IMG/VR virus record: IMGVR_UViG_3300012746_000026
Span: 1-26,132 of that record
Length of the DNA stretch: 26,132 nt
Source of the DNA: a virus
Direction: 5' to 3' (one strand)
Shown: positions 5,771 through 14,900 of the stretch, piece by piece
Layout: each line of letters opens with the position of its first letter
How positions within the stretch are numbered: the stretch's first letter is position 1
Notes under the pieces: generated by a model
Databases searched by the model: none
Seen by the model: the letters and a program-made list of their open reading frames with translations, nothing else
What the model was told of the DNA's origin: nothing
Program-made: the position numbers and the translations under genes

Positions 5771-6048
5771 ATCGTCAACGCGTAGTGCAGGCCGGCCGGC
5801 ATGACGCCGTCCGACACCCCGACGATGTCGGGCCCGACGATCGAGAGGCTCCACACCATGCGGTGGTCCTCATCGGCGCAAACCGCGTAGCCGCCCACCG
5901 CGCCACCGAGGCCGCGCGCGCTGTAGAGCGTCGCCCCGCAAGTGCAGTGCAAATGCTCCACCCGCGCCCAGCTGACCGGCGCCGAGTCGTCGACGCCCTC
6001 GCCGGCTCGACCTTCGCCGCCCGTCAACGTTGCACCACCTGGGCCCAA
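5767..6048 (-). CDS. Hypothetical protein with Cys cluster, up to 93 aa
   Basis: The frame opens at ATG 6048, inside the end of the upstream 389-aa gene. A TTG at 6027 exactly overlaps that gene's stop (TTGA) and would give an 86-aa product; I cannot decide between the two. The middle contains HLHCTCGATLYSARG and GYAVCADEDHR, so three cysteines and several histidines could bind a metal. The C-terminal part (MVWSLSIVGPDIVGVSDG) is hydrophobic and beta-like. I do not recognise a family. It lies between tail structural genes and the lysis genes, so it could be a minor virion or accessory protein. Confidence 0.55.
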   Translation of the reverse strand: MGPGGATLTGGEGRAGEGVDDSAPVSWARVEHLHCTCGATLYSARGLGGAVGGYAVCADEDHRMVWSLSIVGPDIVGVSDGVMPAGLHYALTI

Positions 6049-7193
6049 AGTTGCAGCGTCGTGGCCGTCGTTGCGGTCGCATATTGAATTGGGATGAGCG
6101 CGGCGCTCTGCTCGATCTTGACGCCCTCGGGCGACAAAACGTTGGTCGACGACAGGTTGGCTACCGGGTTCGGGCTTGCGGCGATCATTCGGTACGCCAC
6201 CAGCGAGATCGAGCCGCTAACCAGCGACGTCCCCAGCGTGATCGACGCGACCGCCGAGACGCCCTCGTCGCCGGCTGCGAGCTGGAACGGGACCATTGTA
6301 CCAGCCACCGCCGTCGCCGGAAAGCTCGCCATGGTGGCGGTTCGCCCGGCGTTCCCGTGGTTATCGGTGTACGACGCGGTGATCGTGGTGACGGCCGCGG
6401 CGTTCGTCGTCGCGCCGGTAACCAAGATCGCCAGTCCGACGCCGTCGCCGTTCGCAGCGCCCTCAATGTCGCGAGCGGGGAAGGCGACCGAGGTCACGGT
6501 CTGCGCCGTGGTGGTGGTGACCACCAAGCCGGTGTTCACCCAGAGAAAGTCCATCAGCATGATCTGACACGCCACGGTCGCCACGGTCTGAAACTGCGTC
6601 AGGTACAGCGACAAACCGGCCCCAGCGGTCGGCAGCTTCAGCACGCCATCATCTGCCAGCGTGGTCCCGTCTGTAGCGCGCCCGCCGACACCCGGGGTGC
6701 CCGGCGACCAGGTGCTAGGGGTACCCGTCGAAATGCTGTGCGAGTGCCAGATACCGGCCGCCTCGGGTGCCGCGCCGACCTTGTGAGCCCATACCGAAAA
6801 ACCGGCCGTGCTGGCGTCACTTCGCTGCGTCCGCTCCCGGCCGGCGGTGTCGAGGCTGTACCACCCGCGGCCGTCCGCATACGCCAGCGTCTCGCCCGGC
6901 TGGATCGCCGCCTTAATGATCGTGCGCGCCGTGCCGGTGGGCTTCGCCTGCACCGTGACCGTGGTGTCAGCCGTGCCGGCATTGCGCAGGGTCAAGCCGC
7001 GGATCTGCCGCTGCGTCGAGGCCCCAGGCGCCGCGACGATCGTCGTCGTCGTCGCCGTCGACACCTGTCCAGTGCCCGCTGAGGCCGTGACCCCGCTCGA
7101 GGTGTGATCTGCCCAGGCCGCGACGTAGTCCACCGCGACCGCGGCGGAGGTCACCAGCTCGAGGCTGTCGGTGGTCGATGGTAGAAGAAGCAT
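6024..7193 (-). CDS. Phage virion/tail-associated protein, 389 aa
   Basis: ATG 7193 follows GGAG at a suitable distance and overlaps the fibre stop region (CTAGATG). The protein is Thr/Ala/Ser/Val-rich and predicted beta throughout. Residues 1-130 (MLLLPSTTDSLELVTSAAV, then IRGLTLRNAGTADTTVTVQ and GETLAYADGRGWYSLD) resemble a domain I recall from phage structural proteins, with strands that read like a decoration or tail-tip jelly roll. The rest (WSPGTPGVGGRATDG, LTQFQTVATVACQIMLMDFLW) is a domain also seen in uncharacterised virion proteins. As the last large gene before lysis it may be the distal tail or receptor-contact component, but that is inference. Confidence 0.72.
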   Translation of the reverse strand: MLLLPSTTDSLELVTSAAVAVDYVAAWADHTSSGVTASAGTGQVSTATTTTIVAAPGASTQRQIRGLTLRNAGTADTTVTVQAKPTGTARTIIKAAIQPGETLAYADGRGWYSLDTAGRERTQRSDASTAGFSVWAHKVGAAPEAAGIWHSHSISTGTPSTWSPGTPGVGGRATDGTTLADDGVLKLPTAGAGLSLYLTQFQTVATVACQIMLMDFLWVNTGLVVTTTTAQTVTSVAFPARDIEGAANGDGVGLAILVTGATTNAAAVTTITASYTDNHGNAGRTATMASFPATAVAGTMVPFQLAAGDEGVSAVASITLGTSLVSGSISLVAYRMIAASPNPVANLSSTNVLSPEGVKIEQSAALIPIQYATATTATTLQLWAQVVQR

Positions 7194-8960
7194 CTAGACT
7201 CCAGTCAGCCACGCCGCGGAGACGGCCTGCGAGGTTGTGATCCCGCTGCCGGCGCCCGGGGGCGTCGCCCATGTCTGATCGCCGCGGAGGAAGGTCGTCG
7301 CATTGGCGGTCCCGGTCGCCAGTCGAGCGGTGCCGACAGTGCCCGAGGTCAAGTCCGAAGCGCTGCCCGAGCTGGCGATCGCGACGAGACCCAGGGTGGT
7401 CCGCTGTGCCGCCGCGTCGGCGTCGTCCAGGATGGCGCGCCCGGCCGCGGTGCACGCGATCTCCTCGACGGATCCGGCGCCCACGGTGGACCGTCCAAGG
7501 ATCTTGTCGGTCGCGCTGACGTTCTGGATCTTGGCATAGCTGACCACGCCCGCGTCGATCGTCCACACCGTTCCCGAGCTTGAAACGGTGATATCGCCCT
7601 TGTCACCGTCGGTCACGCCACCCGAGGGAGGAGCCGCCCAGCTCCCGTCAGCGCGCAGAAAATTCGTGCTTCCGCCGCCGCTTGCTGGCGCCAGCCCCTT
7701 GAGGCTGGACGTAAAGGCGTCCAAGAGCGTCGTCGCCTGGGTGCCGGTCAGCGACTCGACGTCACCCGTCGCGGCGGTGACGCGCCCGAGGATCCGGGCG
7801 GTGGCAATCGTCGACAGGTTCGTGAGCGCGATCGTGTTGGTCGCCACCTCGGCGCCGGTAACCGTGGTCCCCACCGACCAAGTGTTCGCACCCGTCCGGC
7901 GTGCGATGCCCGTTCCAGAGAGGGCCGCGATCGCCGTCAAATCGGCGTCGCTGGGCTGGGCTCCGACGTCCGAGGCGGTGATCGCGGACCAGGTCTGATC
8001 GCCCCGGAGGTAGGTGGTCCCCGACGCCGTTCCGCTCGCCAGTCGGGCGGTCCCGACGGTCCCGGTCGACAGGTCCGACGCCGAGCCGCTCGACGCGATC
8101 GACGCGAGACCCAAGGTGGTCCGGGCTGCGGCTGCATTCAGGTCATCAACAAGTGACGCGCCGAAGGTGCTGATCCCGTGCACGCTCGAGGTGATCGCCG
8201 CGTGGGTCGAGACCGCCGACGCCGCGGTGCCAGTCGGATCGGCGCCCACCTGGGCTGCGGTGGTCGCGTGCGGGTTGCTCGTCGAGGCGACGTGGCCAGC
8301 GATCGACGCCGCCGCGGTCCCCCCGACCGCGTCCACCGTCCACACTGCCCCCGACCCTGATACCGTCACGTCCCCCTTGTCCCCGTCCGAGATGCCGCCC
8401 GCGGACACCGTCGCCCATGTGCTGTCTCCGCGGAGGTACGTGGTCGCGTCGGCGGTCCCGGTCCCCAACCGTACCGCAGGAACCAAGTTCTGGACGTCGT
8501 TTGTACGGCCCGGGCCCATCACCAGGATCTGGCCCGTCGAGGCATGCACCCTCACCACGCGGCCGATGTTTTGGACCAGCTCCGCAGTCCCGGTCGGCCG
8601 GGTGCCGGTCAGCCCGCCGCCGACGGCGACGAAGACCACGCCATTGATCGCATAGGCCGACGTGTTGAGGCTTCGAACGATCCCCAGCGACGTCGCATAG
8701 CCTTGCCCGTTGTTCGCAAGCGTCGTCTCCAGAAGCCCGATCGCCGGCATCTTCGCCGACAAGCCCGCGTCAGCGGCGGCGACTTCCGTCACTCCCGATG
8801 CGCCGACCGAACCCGTCGCGTACACCGGGATGCCGGCCGAAAGCGCGCCGCCGCTGGTGTTTTTGACCGCGAAGCGGACCGCCTCGATGTGCTGGTACGT
8901 CTGATCGCCGCGGAGGAAGGTCGTCGCGTCGGCGGTCCCCGTCCCCAGTCGGGCGGTGGC
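7194..8960 (-). repeat. Imperfect repeats inside the tail fibre gene
   Basis: Near-identical DNA blocks encoding the FLRGDQTW module lie near 7273, 7995, 8425 and 8910. The copies at 7273 and 8910 share a long identical core beginning TCTGATCGCCGCGGAGG. Copies of the GDKGD-VWT module lie near 7560-7610 and 8340-8395. These long direct repeats are candidates for homologous recombination that changes shaft length. Confidence 0.75.
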
Positions 8961-9110
8961 CACCGGACTGTCGAGCGTCCAGACTGACCCGCCGCCCGAT
9001 ACGGTGATGTCGCCGCGATCTCCGTCGGCGACCAGCGCGGCACCCGAGCCCACAGCACCCGAGCGAAGCCGGATGGTGAATACGCGGGGGGTGAGGGTGG
9101 CGGTGCTCAT
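7194..9110 (-). CDS. Repeat-rich tail fibre protein, 638 aa
   Basis: The start is ATG 9110, overlapping the upstream gene's stop (ATGA); the frame is open further upstream but that stretch is an out-of-frame shadow of the 113-aa gene. The N-terminus reads MSTATLTPRVFTIRLRSGAV. The body alternates recurring modules: GDKGDITVSGSG-VWT-D (about three copies), GTARL-TGTA-ATTFLRGDQTW (about four to five) and AAQRTTLGL-AIASSGSASDL (two). These modules are typical of phage tail fibres, which form trimeric beta-rich shafts. The protein ends right after a LRGDQTW module with only about 20 further residues, so there is no obvious globular receptor-binding tip. The DNA repeats could permit length change by recombination. 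Confidence 0.87.
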   Translation of the reverse strand: MSTATLTPRVFTIRLRSGAVGSGAALVADGDRGDITVSGGGSVWTLDSPVATARLGTGTADATTFLRGDQTYQHIEAVRFAVKNTSGGALSAGIPVYATGSVGASGVTEVAAADAGLSAKMPAIGLLETTLANNGQGYATSLGIVRSLNTSAYAINGVVFVAVGGGLTGTRPTGTAELVQNIGRVVRVHASTGQILVMGPGRTNDVQNLVPAVRLGTGTADATTYLRGDSTWATVSAGGISDGDKGDVTVSGSGAVWTVDAVGGTAAASIAGHVASTSNPHATTAAQVGADPTGTAASAVSTHAAITSSVHGISTFGASLVDDLNAAAARTTLGLASIASSGSASDLSTGTVGTARLASGTASGTTYLRGDQTWSAITASDVGAQPSDADLTAIAALSGTGIARRTGANTWSVGTTVTGAEVATNTIALTNLSTIATARILGRVTAATGDVESLTGTQATTLLDAFTSSLKGLAPASGGGSTNFLRADGSWAAPPSGGVTDGDKGDITVSSSGTVWTIDAGVVSYAKIQNVSATDKILGRSTVGAGSVEEIACTAAGRAILDDADAAAQRTTLGLVAIASSGSASDLTSGTVGTARLATGTANATTFLRGDQTWATPPGAGSGITTSQAVSAAWLTGV

Positions 9111-9448
9111 GCCCACACCGTAGCCGTGCGCACCACCTGCAGACTCCCCTCGACAAGCGTCACCCGCCGCCCGTTGGTCAGCGTCGCGACCACCTCGTAA
9201 ACCGCGAAGCCCGGCGATAGCTGGGCGGTATCGGCGTATGCGGCCTCCACCGTCCACACCCCGCCGGCACCCGAAACGGTACCCGAGCAGGTCACCAGCA
9301 GCAGCCCGCCGGGCTCCGAGCGGATCTCGCATTGGACCGTCGACAGCGTCTCGATCGTCCCGTCGTCAGCCGTAGGCGCGGTGCCGTCGAGGATCCACGT
9401 CCTCCCGATGCGGACTACGTCGTCATGCTGCAGGACGTCGATCGGCAT
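9107..9448 (-). CDS. Small tail accessory protein, 113 aa (baseplate-like beta domain)
   Basis: Starts at ATG 9448, one base after the previous stop (TGATATG). Beta-strand pattern throughout: RIGRTWILDGTAPTADDG, VQCEIRSEPGGLLLV, then VWTVEAAYADTAQL, FAVYEVVATLTNGRRVTLVEG. The closing YEVVATLTNGRRVTLVEGSLQV is a form I recall from phage proteins carrying N-terminal BppU-like or Ig-like tail domains. Its stop overlaps the fibre start (ATGA), and small proteins in this position often link the fibre to the tail tip. The function is inferred from position. Confidence 0.68.
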   Translation of the reverse strand: MPIDVLQHDDVVRIGRTWILDGTAPTADDGTIETLSTVQCEIRSEPGGLLLVTCSGTVSGAGGVWTVEAAYADTAQLSPGFAVYEVVATLTNGRRVTLVEGSLQVVRTATVWA

Positions 9449-9449
9449 A

Positions 9450-9959
9450 TCAGGCCGACCGACCGGCGATCAAAGCCTTATAGGTCACGGTGCCAGCGGA
9501 CGCCGCCACCGGGATCAGATCCGCAGTCCCGGCGGTTGTCGCCAGGCCGGCGGTCCCGAGGTCGAGCAGGAGCGCGCCGCCAGGCGGAATCACGATCCTG
9601 TCAGTCGCGCCAGAAAGGATACCGATCAAGTTTGCCGCGCCGCCCACCAGGAGGTTCCCCGCGCTCGCGGTGTTCTCGAGGTAGACGTATTGAACGTCGG
9701 CGAAGCTCGTCGTGGCGCCTCCGGCGATCTGCGAGGTCAGCGAGCCGACCAGATCGATCGACGCCCCGCCGGTCCCGACCGAGCCGGAAGCGGTGCTCCA
9801 CACCCGGTCGATCTCGCCGTTCGCCGTGCCGCTCGACATCTGCCGGGCCTTGGTCGCGACGTGCTGCAGGTTCGTGGCGGCGGCCGCGATCCCTGCCTGA
9901 GTGTCAAGCTCGGTCAGCTCGATCGAGACTGCCACGGTACCCTGTGCCTGACGTGCCAT
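9450..9959 (-). CDS. Conserved phage virion protein, 169 aa
   Basis: ATG 9959 follows GGGGAG at good spacing. The N-terminus (VAVSIELTELDTQAG, then LQHVATKARQMSSGTANGEIDRVWS) and the C-terminus (IGILSGATDRIVIPPGGALLL, ADLIPVAASAGTVTYKALIAGRS) match a phage protein family that I recall from structural gene clusters and that usually lacks an assigned function. The IPPGGALLL-D segment resembles jelly-roll decoration domains. It lies between the hub-like and fibre-linker genes, so a minor tail-tip role is the best guess. Confidence 0.7.
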   Translation of the reverse strand: MARQAQGTVAVSIELTELDTQAGIAAAATNLQHVATKARQMSSGTANGEIDRVWSTASGSVGTGGASIDLVGSLTSQIAGGATTSFADVQYVYLENTASAGNLLVGGAANLIGILSGATDRIVIPPGGALLLDLGTAGLATTAGTADLIPVAASAGTVTYKALIAGRSA

Positions 9960-9961
9960 CT

Positions 9962-11911
9962 TTACTCCCCAGCGCCCGGTGGCGCCTCGCGAATGGTCAA
10001 GCGTACGGTCGGCGACGCCGACAGATGATCGGAGACCGCCTGGACGAGCGCGACGCGATCGGTCAGGTGCAGGTCGACGTGCGAAAGCCTAACGACGTCG
10101 CCGGGCTGAAGCCACCCGATGACCTCGCGGGGGCCAGTGTAGGCCACCTGCCGGTGTCGTGTCCAGAGGGCCGCCGACTTCCAGGCCAGAACCCGCTGAG
10201 CGACGACGCGATCCACGATCACATCCGACTGGATCACCGGCGCCGCGCGCTGCCCGTGCCGCTGGTAGCTGGCCCGCGTGAAAACGTTGCTGGCCGTGCC
10301 CGTTGACGTCGACCAGGCGAGCGGCACCCGGATACCCGTCAACGTTTCGCGTCCCAGGTAGGTGTCTTGGGCGACGTCGCGCGCATACTCGATCGACAGC
10401 TCGGACGCTGGCGAGCCGGACACCGTCACGCCGCCGACCAGATCAAGCAGGTCGCGATCGACGTCCAGATCTGTCACTGCGTCGCGCGTCGTCGCGTCCC
10501 AGCGCGTGATCACCGGGTAGAGGCCCTGTGGCCCCGACACCAGGGCGATCGGCAGGATCGGCAGGAGGTGCGCGCGGATCCAGTCGAGCGGCGTACACTG
10601 CGCCTCGATCGAGCCCGCAACCCGACACCAGGACAGGGCGTCCAGCACGGCGAGACATCGCGAGTAGTCGATCCGCACCGTCGAGCGGCGGAGCGCCCAC
10701 GCCAGCAGCTCGCCCGCGGTGTCGACGATCCCGCCGTCGGCGTCAAGCAGACCGCCGCCGTATGCGCCCGCCTCCTCTGGTCGCCAGCTGATCGAGATGG
10801 CGTTCCCGAATTTCCAGCGGTCTACGCCTCCTTCCATGCCGATCGTGGTCAGAACAGGAGACGACGGCGAGAGCGTTTCGTTTCCATCCTCGCCGCCGAC
10901 ATCCGCGGTCAGGTCGACCACGGCGCCCGTGGCAACGGCGACCACCGTAAAGGCGTTCGCGGCGTCGTTGATCGCGGCGGCGATCTCGGTGGCCAGTAGC
11001 GCTTGGGTGACGAGGGTACCGTCGAAATCGTTGTTTCCCGCCGTTCGTGGCGCCGCGACACCCGTCAAGGTGACGCCGAGGATCTGCAGCGTGACGCCCA
11101 CGGCTCCGCCGGCGACCGCGGCCGGCTGTACCTGGATCAGGCCGGTCGCCTTGGGGACTTGAGGCAGGTTGATCCTGGCTATTGGGTTTCCGTTCAGGTC
11201 GTAGTCGTTGATCACGTTCGCGGTTATCCAGCCTCCGCCCGCGTCTTCGTCGCGTGCCAGCACCGTCGCGGCCTGCACTTGGTGGCCAGCGATGACAGCG
11301 TCGTATGGTACCGCCGACCCGACTGTGTAGCCCGTCGAGCCGCGGTACCGCTTGGATCCGCCCTCGGACCCGAGGTAGTAACCGGGCGCCCCGAAGATGA
11401 TCGGCGCGGTCTCGGCGTTATAGTCCACTTCCATCGCGTGCGTCGACTCATCGATCGGGACCGTCAGCATGCTCCCGGCCTCGTCGACTGAGGACGCGTC
11501 CACCGTCCAGGTCACGGGCTCGCCGATCCGGCCGTACACCGGATCGACGACGACACCCGAGACAAGGATCACGCGGTCATCCCACGAGTCGGCCAAGTCC
11601 GCGAGCGCCACCTCGGCCGCGCAGCCGTCAAGCGGGTGCCCCTGTTCCACAAGCTCCGCGACGTCGACCGGCCAGATCGCCGACACAGACGCGCCCTGCG
11701 GATCTGCCTCGACGCCCTCGCCGATGGCCAGTGCGGCCTCGTCTGCCCAGCTGATTGAGTCGATAGCGGCGACCACCTCGACAGCACCCGCCGACGACGA
11801 CGTCGAAAACGTGCGCGTCCCCAAACGCCACGTCCGGCCCGCGAAGATCACCGAGACGACGATCGCCAGATCACGGTCAGGGGTCAGCGCGTCGGGGACG
11901 AGGCGGATCAC
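9962..11911 (-). CDS. Tail-tip/baseplate hub-like protein, 649 aa
   Basis: The GTG at 11911 overlaps the upstream gene's stop (GTGA). Residues 1-140 are beta-rich (VVSVIFAGRTWRLGTRTFS). Residues about 250-355 carry an inserted domain (TGLIQVQPAAVAG, LLATEIAAAINDAANAFTV, LTADVGGEDGNETL) with the pattern of a small fold often found in phage structural proteins. The C-terminal 200 residues (YPVITRWDATTRDAVTDL, RRSTVRIDYSRCLAVLDAL, VIGWLQPGDVVRLSHVDLH) resemble hub proteins that build the tail-tip ring, including the closing GDVV-LSH-D-HLTDRVALV strand pair. Position after the 1074-aa tip protein agrees. I cannot name an exact family. Confidence 0.68.
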   Translation of the reverse strand: MIRLVPDALTPDRDLAIVVSVIFAGRTWRLGTRTFSTSSSAGAVEVVAAIDSISWADEAALAIGEGVEADPQGASVSAIWPVDVAELVEQGHPLDGCAAEVALADLADSWDDRVILVSGVVVDPVYGRIGEPVTWTVDASSVDEAGSMLTVPIDESTHAMEVDYNAETAPIIFGAPGYYLGSEGGSKRYRGSTGYTVGSAVPYDAVIAGHQVQAATVLARDEDAGGGWITANVINDYDLNGNPIARINLPQVPKATGLIQVQPAAVAGGAVGVTLQILGVTLTGVAAPRTAGNNDFDGTLVTQALLATEIAAAINDAANAFTVVAVATGAVVDLTADVGGEDGNETLSPSSPVLTTIGMEGGVDRWKFGNAISISWRPEEAGAYGGGLLDADGGIVDTAGELLAWALRRSTVRIDYSRCLAVLDALSWCRVAGSIEAQCTPLDWIRAHLLPILPIALVSGPQGLYPVITRWDATTRDAVTDLDVDRDLLDLVGGVTVSGSPASELSIEYARDVAQDTYLGRETLTGIRVPLAWSTSTGTASNVFTRASYQRHGQRAAPVIQSDVIVDRVVAQRVLAWKSAALWTRHRQVAYTGPREVIGWLQPGDVVRLSHVDLHLTDRVALVQAVSDHLSASPTVRLTIREAPPGAGE

Positions 11912-14900
11912 AGCTCCTCCTCGATCAGGATCTCGCCCACCCGGTGGACCTCGCTGTATAGCTCGTCACCGATCACCACCTCGCGGCTAACTGTCCCCGT
12001 GATCCGCCCGTAGATCAGCGCCTCGCTACTCCCCTGGGTGGCGGTGCCTACACCCGAGCGCAGCGCGCCGACTAGGACCACGGGTGACGCCGCGCCGTCG
12101 AGCTCGTCCACCAGCCCAGCCAGAAGCGACGGCGTATCGGCGCCGACCGCGCGCCCGTCCACCGCGTGCGAGCCCGTGAGGTACGGCGGAATCGCTGCGT
12201 CGTACAGTCCGACCGTTGGAATCCCCTCTCGCCAGCTGATCGACACCGTGCGCCGCGATGGGCCTCGGACGCGCGCCGACCGGCCGCCGCCGCCCACGTC
12301 GACGAGCTCGACATCGGGGATCAGCTCTAGCGACCGGCCCCAGCTGTACGGCTCCAGTGGTAGCCACGGCCCGAGGACCATCACGCCGGCGCGTAAGTAG
12401 TCCTCGACAGTCGCCGCCGCCTTGATCGTCAGCCTGACCCGCCGATAGTTGCCGACCGCGTTAACGACCAGAACGCCGGCCGAACGCCAGATGTCGATCG
12501 TCCCGCTGGTGGGTTCTGCGCCCGTGACGCCCTCGAGGTAGATCGTCGGCGAGAGCGTACCGCTCGTCCAACGCCCAGAGGTCGACCGCGCGATCCGCCG
12601 GCTGACGCCACCGGCGAACGCGACGGTGCCTCCGACCAGCTCGCCCCGGTGAAGCCACGCCGCCCCCGAGACGGACGCCGCGGACGTGTCCAAGATTACA
12701 GCATCGCCGCGCCGCACGAAAGGAAGCGACACCAGCCCCGCCGCCAGGTCGAGCGTCCCGAGCGTCGTCCACGTCGCGCCGTCCCAGCCAGCGAGATCCG
12801 CTTGCCTAAAGTTCGTCCGCCCAAGGTACAGGCCCACCGACCCGGTCTCGGATATCACGCCATTCCCGCCCGTATCCGGCAGGCCCCACGCGATATATTC
12901 GTCGACCGCGTCCTGGGTGGCGCGCCACTCCCGCCGCGGGCTTGGCACCGTCAGCGGGTGAAGCTTGTCCACGCCATAGGTGTACTGGGCGGCGGACGTC
13001 CAGGTGTCGCCGGCACCCGTCGGGCCGTCGAGGAGCCGGACGCGCGTCCCGCCCGGCAGGTCGGCCGCCGCGCCGAAAAGGCCAGGCAGCATCTGCCCCG
13101 CGGTCATGTCGGCGCCGATCGGCGTCTGCGACGCATACGGGCCGGTGGTAGTCCCGAGCTCGTAGCCGAAAACCCGGGCGCCGGAAAACGCGCTATCGGA
13201 CAGCTCAATCACCTGGACCGCGCGCCATTCAGACACCGCCGAGGACGCCGACGGGTGGCCCCACCTGACGTAGCCCGCAGCAAGCGGACTGCTGGCGTTG
13301 GCGACGAGCGTCGTCGAGGCCGCGGCGAGCGTCCAGGTTTTCGCATAGCTCGACTGGGAAGCCGCCCCCGTCGCCCGATACCACACCGTGACCGCATTCG
13401 CTCTCATCACCACGCGGATGCGGATCCCGGACGTCGTCGACGTTGTGACCGTGGCCAACGCCGTACCACCGTTGGTATCCCACACCCGGAAGGCGGTCGT
13501 CGTAAAGCGGATGGAAAGCCGATAGTCCGTCGATCCGTTGCCCTGATTGACCACCAGCGCGATCCGGTCCGCCGTCGTCGCGCCGCCCGAGGATGGCGCT
13601 ACGTCGATCTCGGCGACTACGGCGTTCAATACTGAAGCCGCGAGGGCCTTTTCGTAGTACACGGCGACCGCGGCGCCCGTCGTGATTGACCAGCCCGTGG
13701 CCGTTACCGCTTCCGTCGGAACGCCGGTAACCGAGCGGGTGAAGCCCACGTTCACGGGGTCTTCGATTCCGATCCACGTCGAGTTTGGGATCGCTTGCGC
13801 GTAAGTCTCGCGATACAGCGCGGGCCACGTCGGCGAGCTCCACCCACCCGCATAGTGGGCGATGATCGAGTCGTTATCGAAAGTCTGGGTGGTGGTAGCT
13901 ACCCGGCCCACATACACGGTCTGTCCACGTACCGCACACGCGGTCAGCTGCGACGGGTCGAGGTCGGCGTCACCCGTCCAGGGGCGGCCGATGAACCAAG
14001 ACAAACCGTCATCGCGCGAGTAGTGTACCCAAGCATATGTGGCGCCGCCGCTGGTCTCGGGAGCAAGCAAATACAAGGTGCGCCCGTTGTACCAGAGCGC
14101 CGACTGTGTCGGATCGTAGGTCGGACCGATGCTGCTCGCGTTGACCTTCTCGGGCTCCGACCCATAGATGTACGGTGTCCAAGCCGACGAAAGCTGACGC
14201 ACGCGCCATTCCGCGGACGGCGGATGGTAGTAAGACATCACGAACCCGCCCGCGGGGTGCGCCACCACTTCGACGGCGCGGGCCTTTTGCGGGTCAGCGC
14301 TGGCCGCCGTCGCAGAGTCGCCGAGGATCACCTCTGTCAGGGTGTACCCGTTCGCGTCGCTGGCCCACTGCTGCGCGACGTAGCGCGACGTGACGTTGTC
14401 AAGCAGGCTGGCGAAGACGACGACGGTCCCTTGACTATACGCGGCGCGCAGTCGGCCCAGGGTGTAGGCCCCGGCCGCCACCGCAAGCGGAAGGCCGACG
14501 CGGTCAGCGACCGTCTGCCACGTTGTACCGTCGTCGTCGCTCGCCATCACCCGGAGGTAGGCGGCATCGTTCGCCGACGTCCAGTGGTACAGCAGCACGC
14601 GCCCTGACGGAAGCTGCAGGAGCGCCGGATGTGACGCCGTCGGGATATCGGTCCCGCTCGAGGCGGTGATCGCCGCGCCCCAGCCGGTACCCGGCGTGAG
14701 CTTGCGAACGTCGACCCGCTGTGCCGAAGCCGTCGCGCGGTGCGTTGCCAGCAAGACGGCGCCCGAGGCGAGCGAGATCACATGCGGCCGGGTGTCGGAG
14801 TCGCTGCCCCCGTTGGCGCGCCTGACCACCCACTCCCAGCCGGCGACGCGCCACGGCTCATCCAGGCCGTGCCACGGGCCCGTCGACGAGTCCCTCCACA

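Noticed and set aside
6030-7082. Large plus-strand frame opposite the 389-aa protein
   Set aside because: Its product is an Arg/Gly/His-rich shadow; the minus strand has the plausible protein and the operon logic.
9111-9332. N-terminal extension of the tail fibre
   Set aside because: It is an Arg/Gly-rich shadow of the 113-aa gene. ATG 9110 overlaps that gene's stop and starts a normal fibre N-terminus.
9332-10306. Large plus-strand frame opposite tail genes
   Set aside because: Arg/Ser/Pro-rich shadow translation of GC-rich antisense DNA.
12649-13635. Large plus-strand frame inside the 1074-aa gene
   Set aside because: Arg-rich antisense shadow with no domain or ribosome-binding site.
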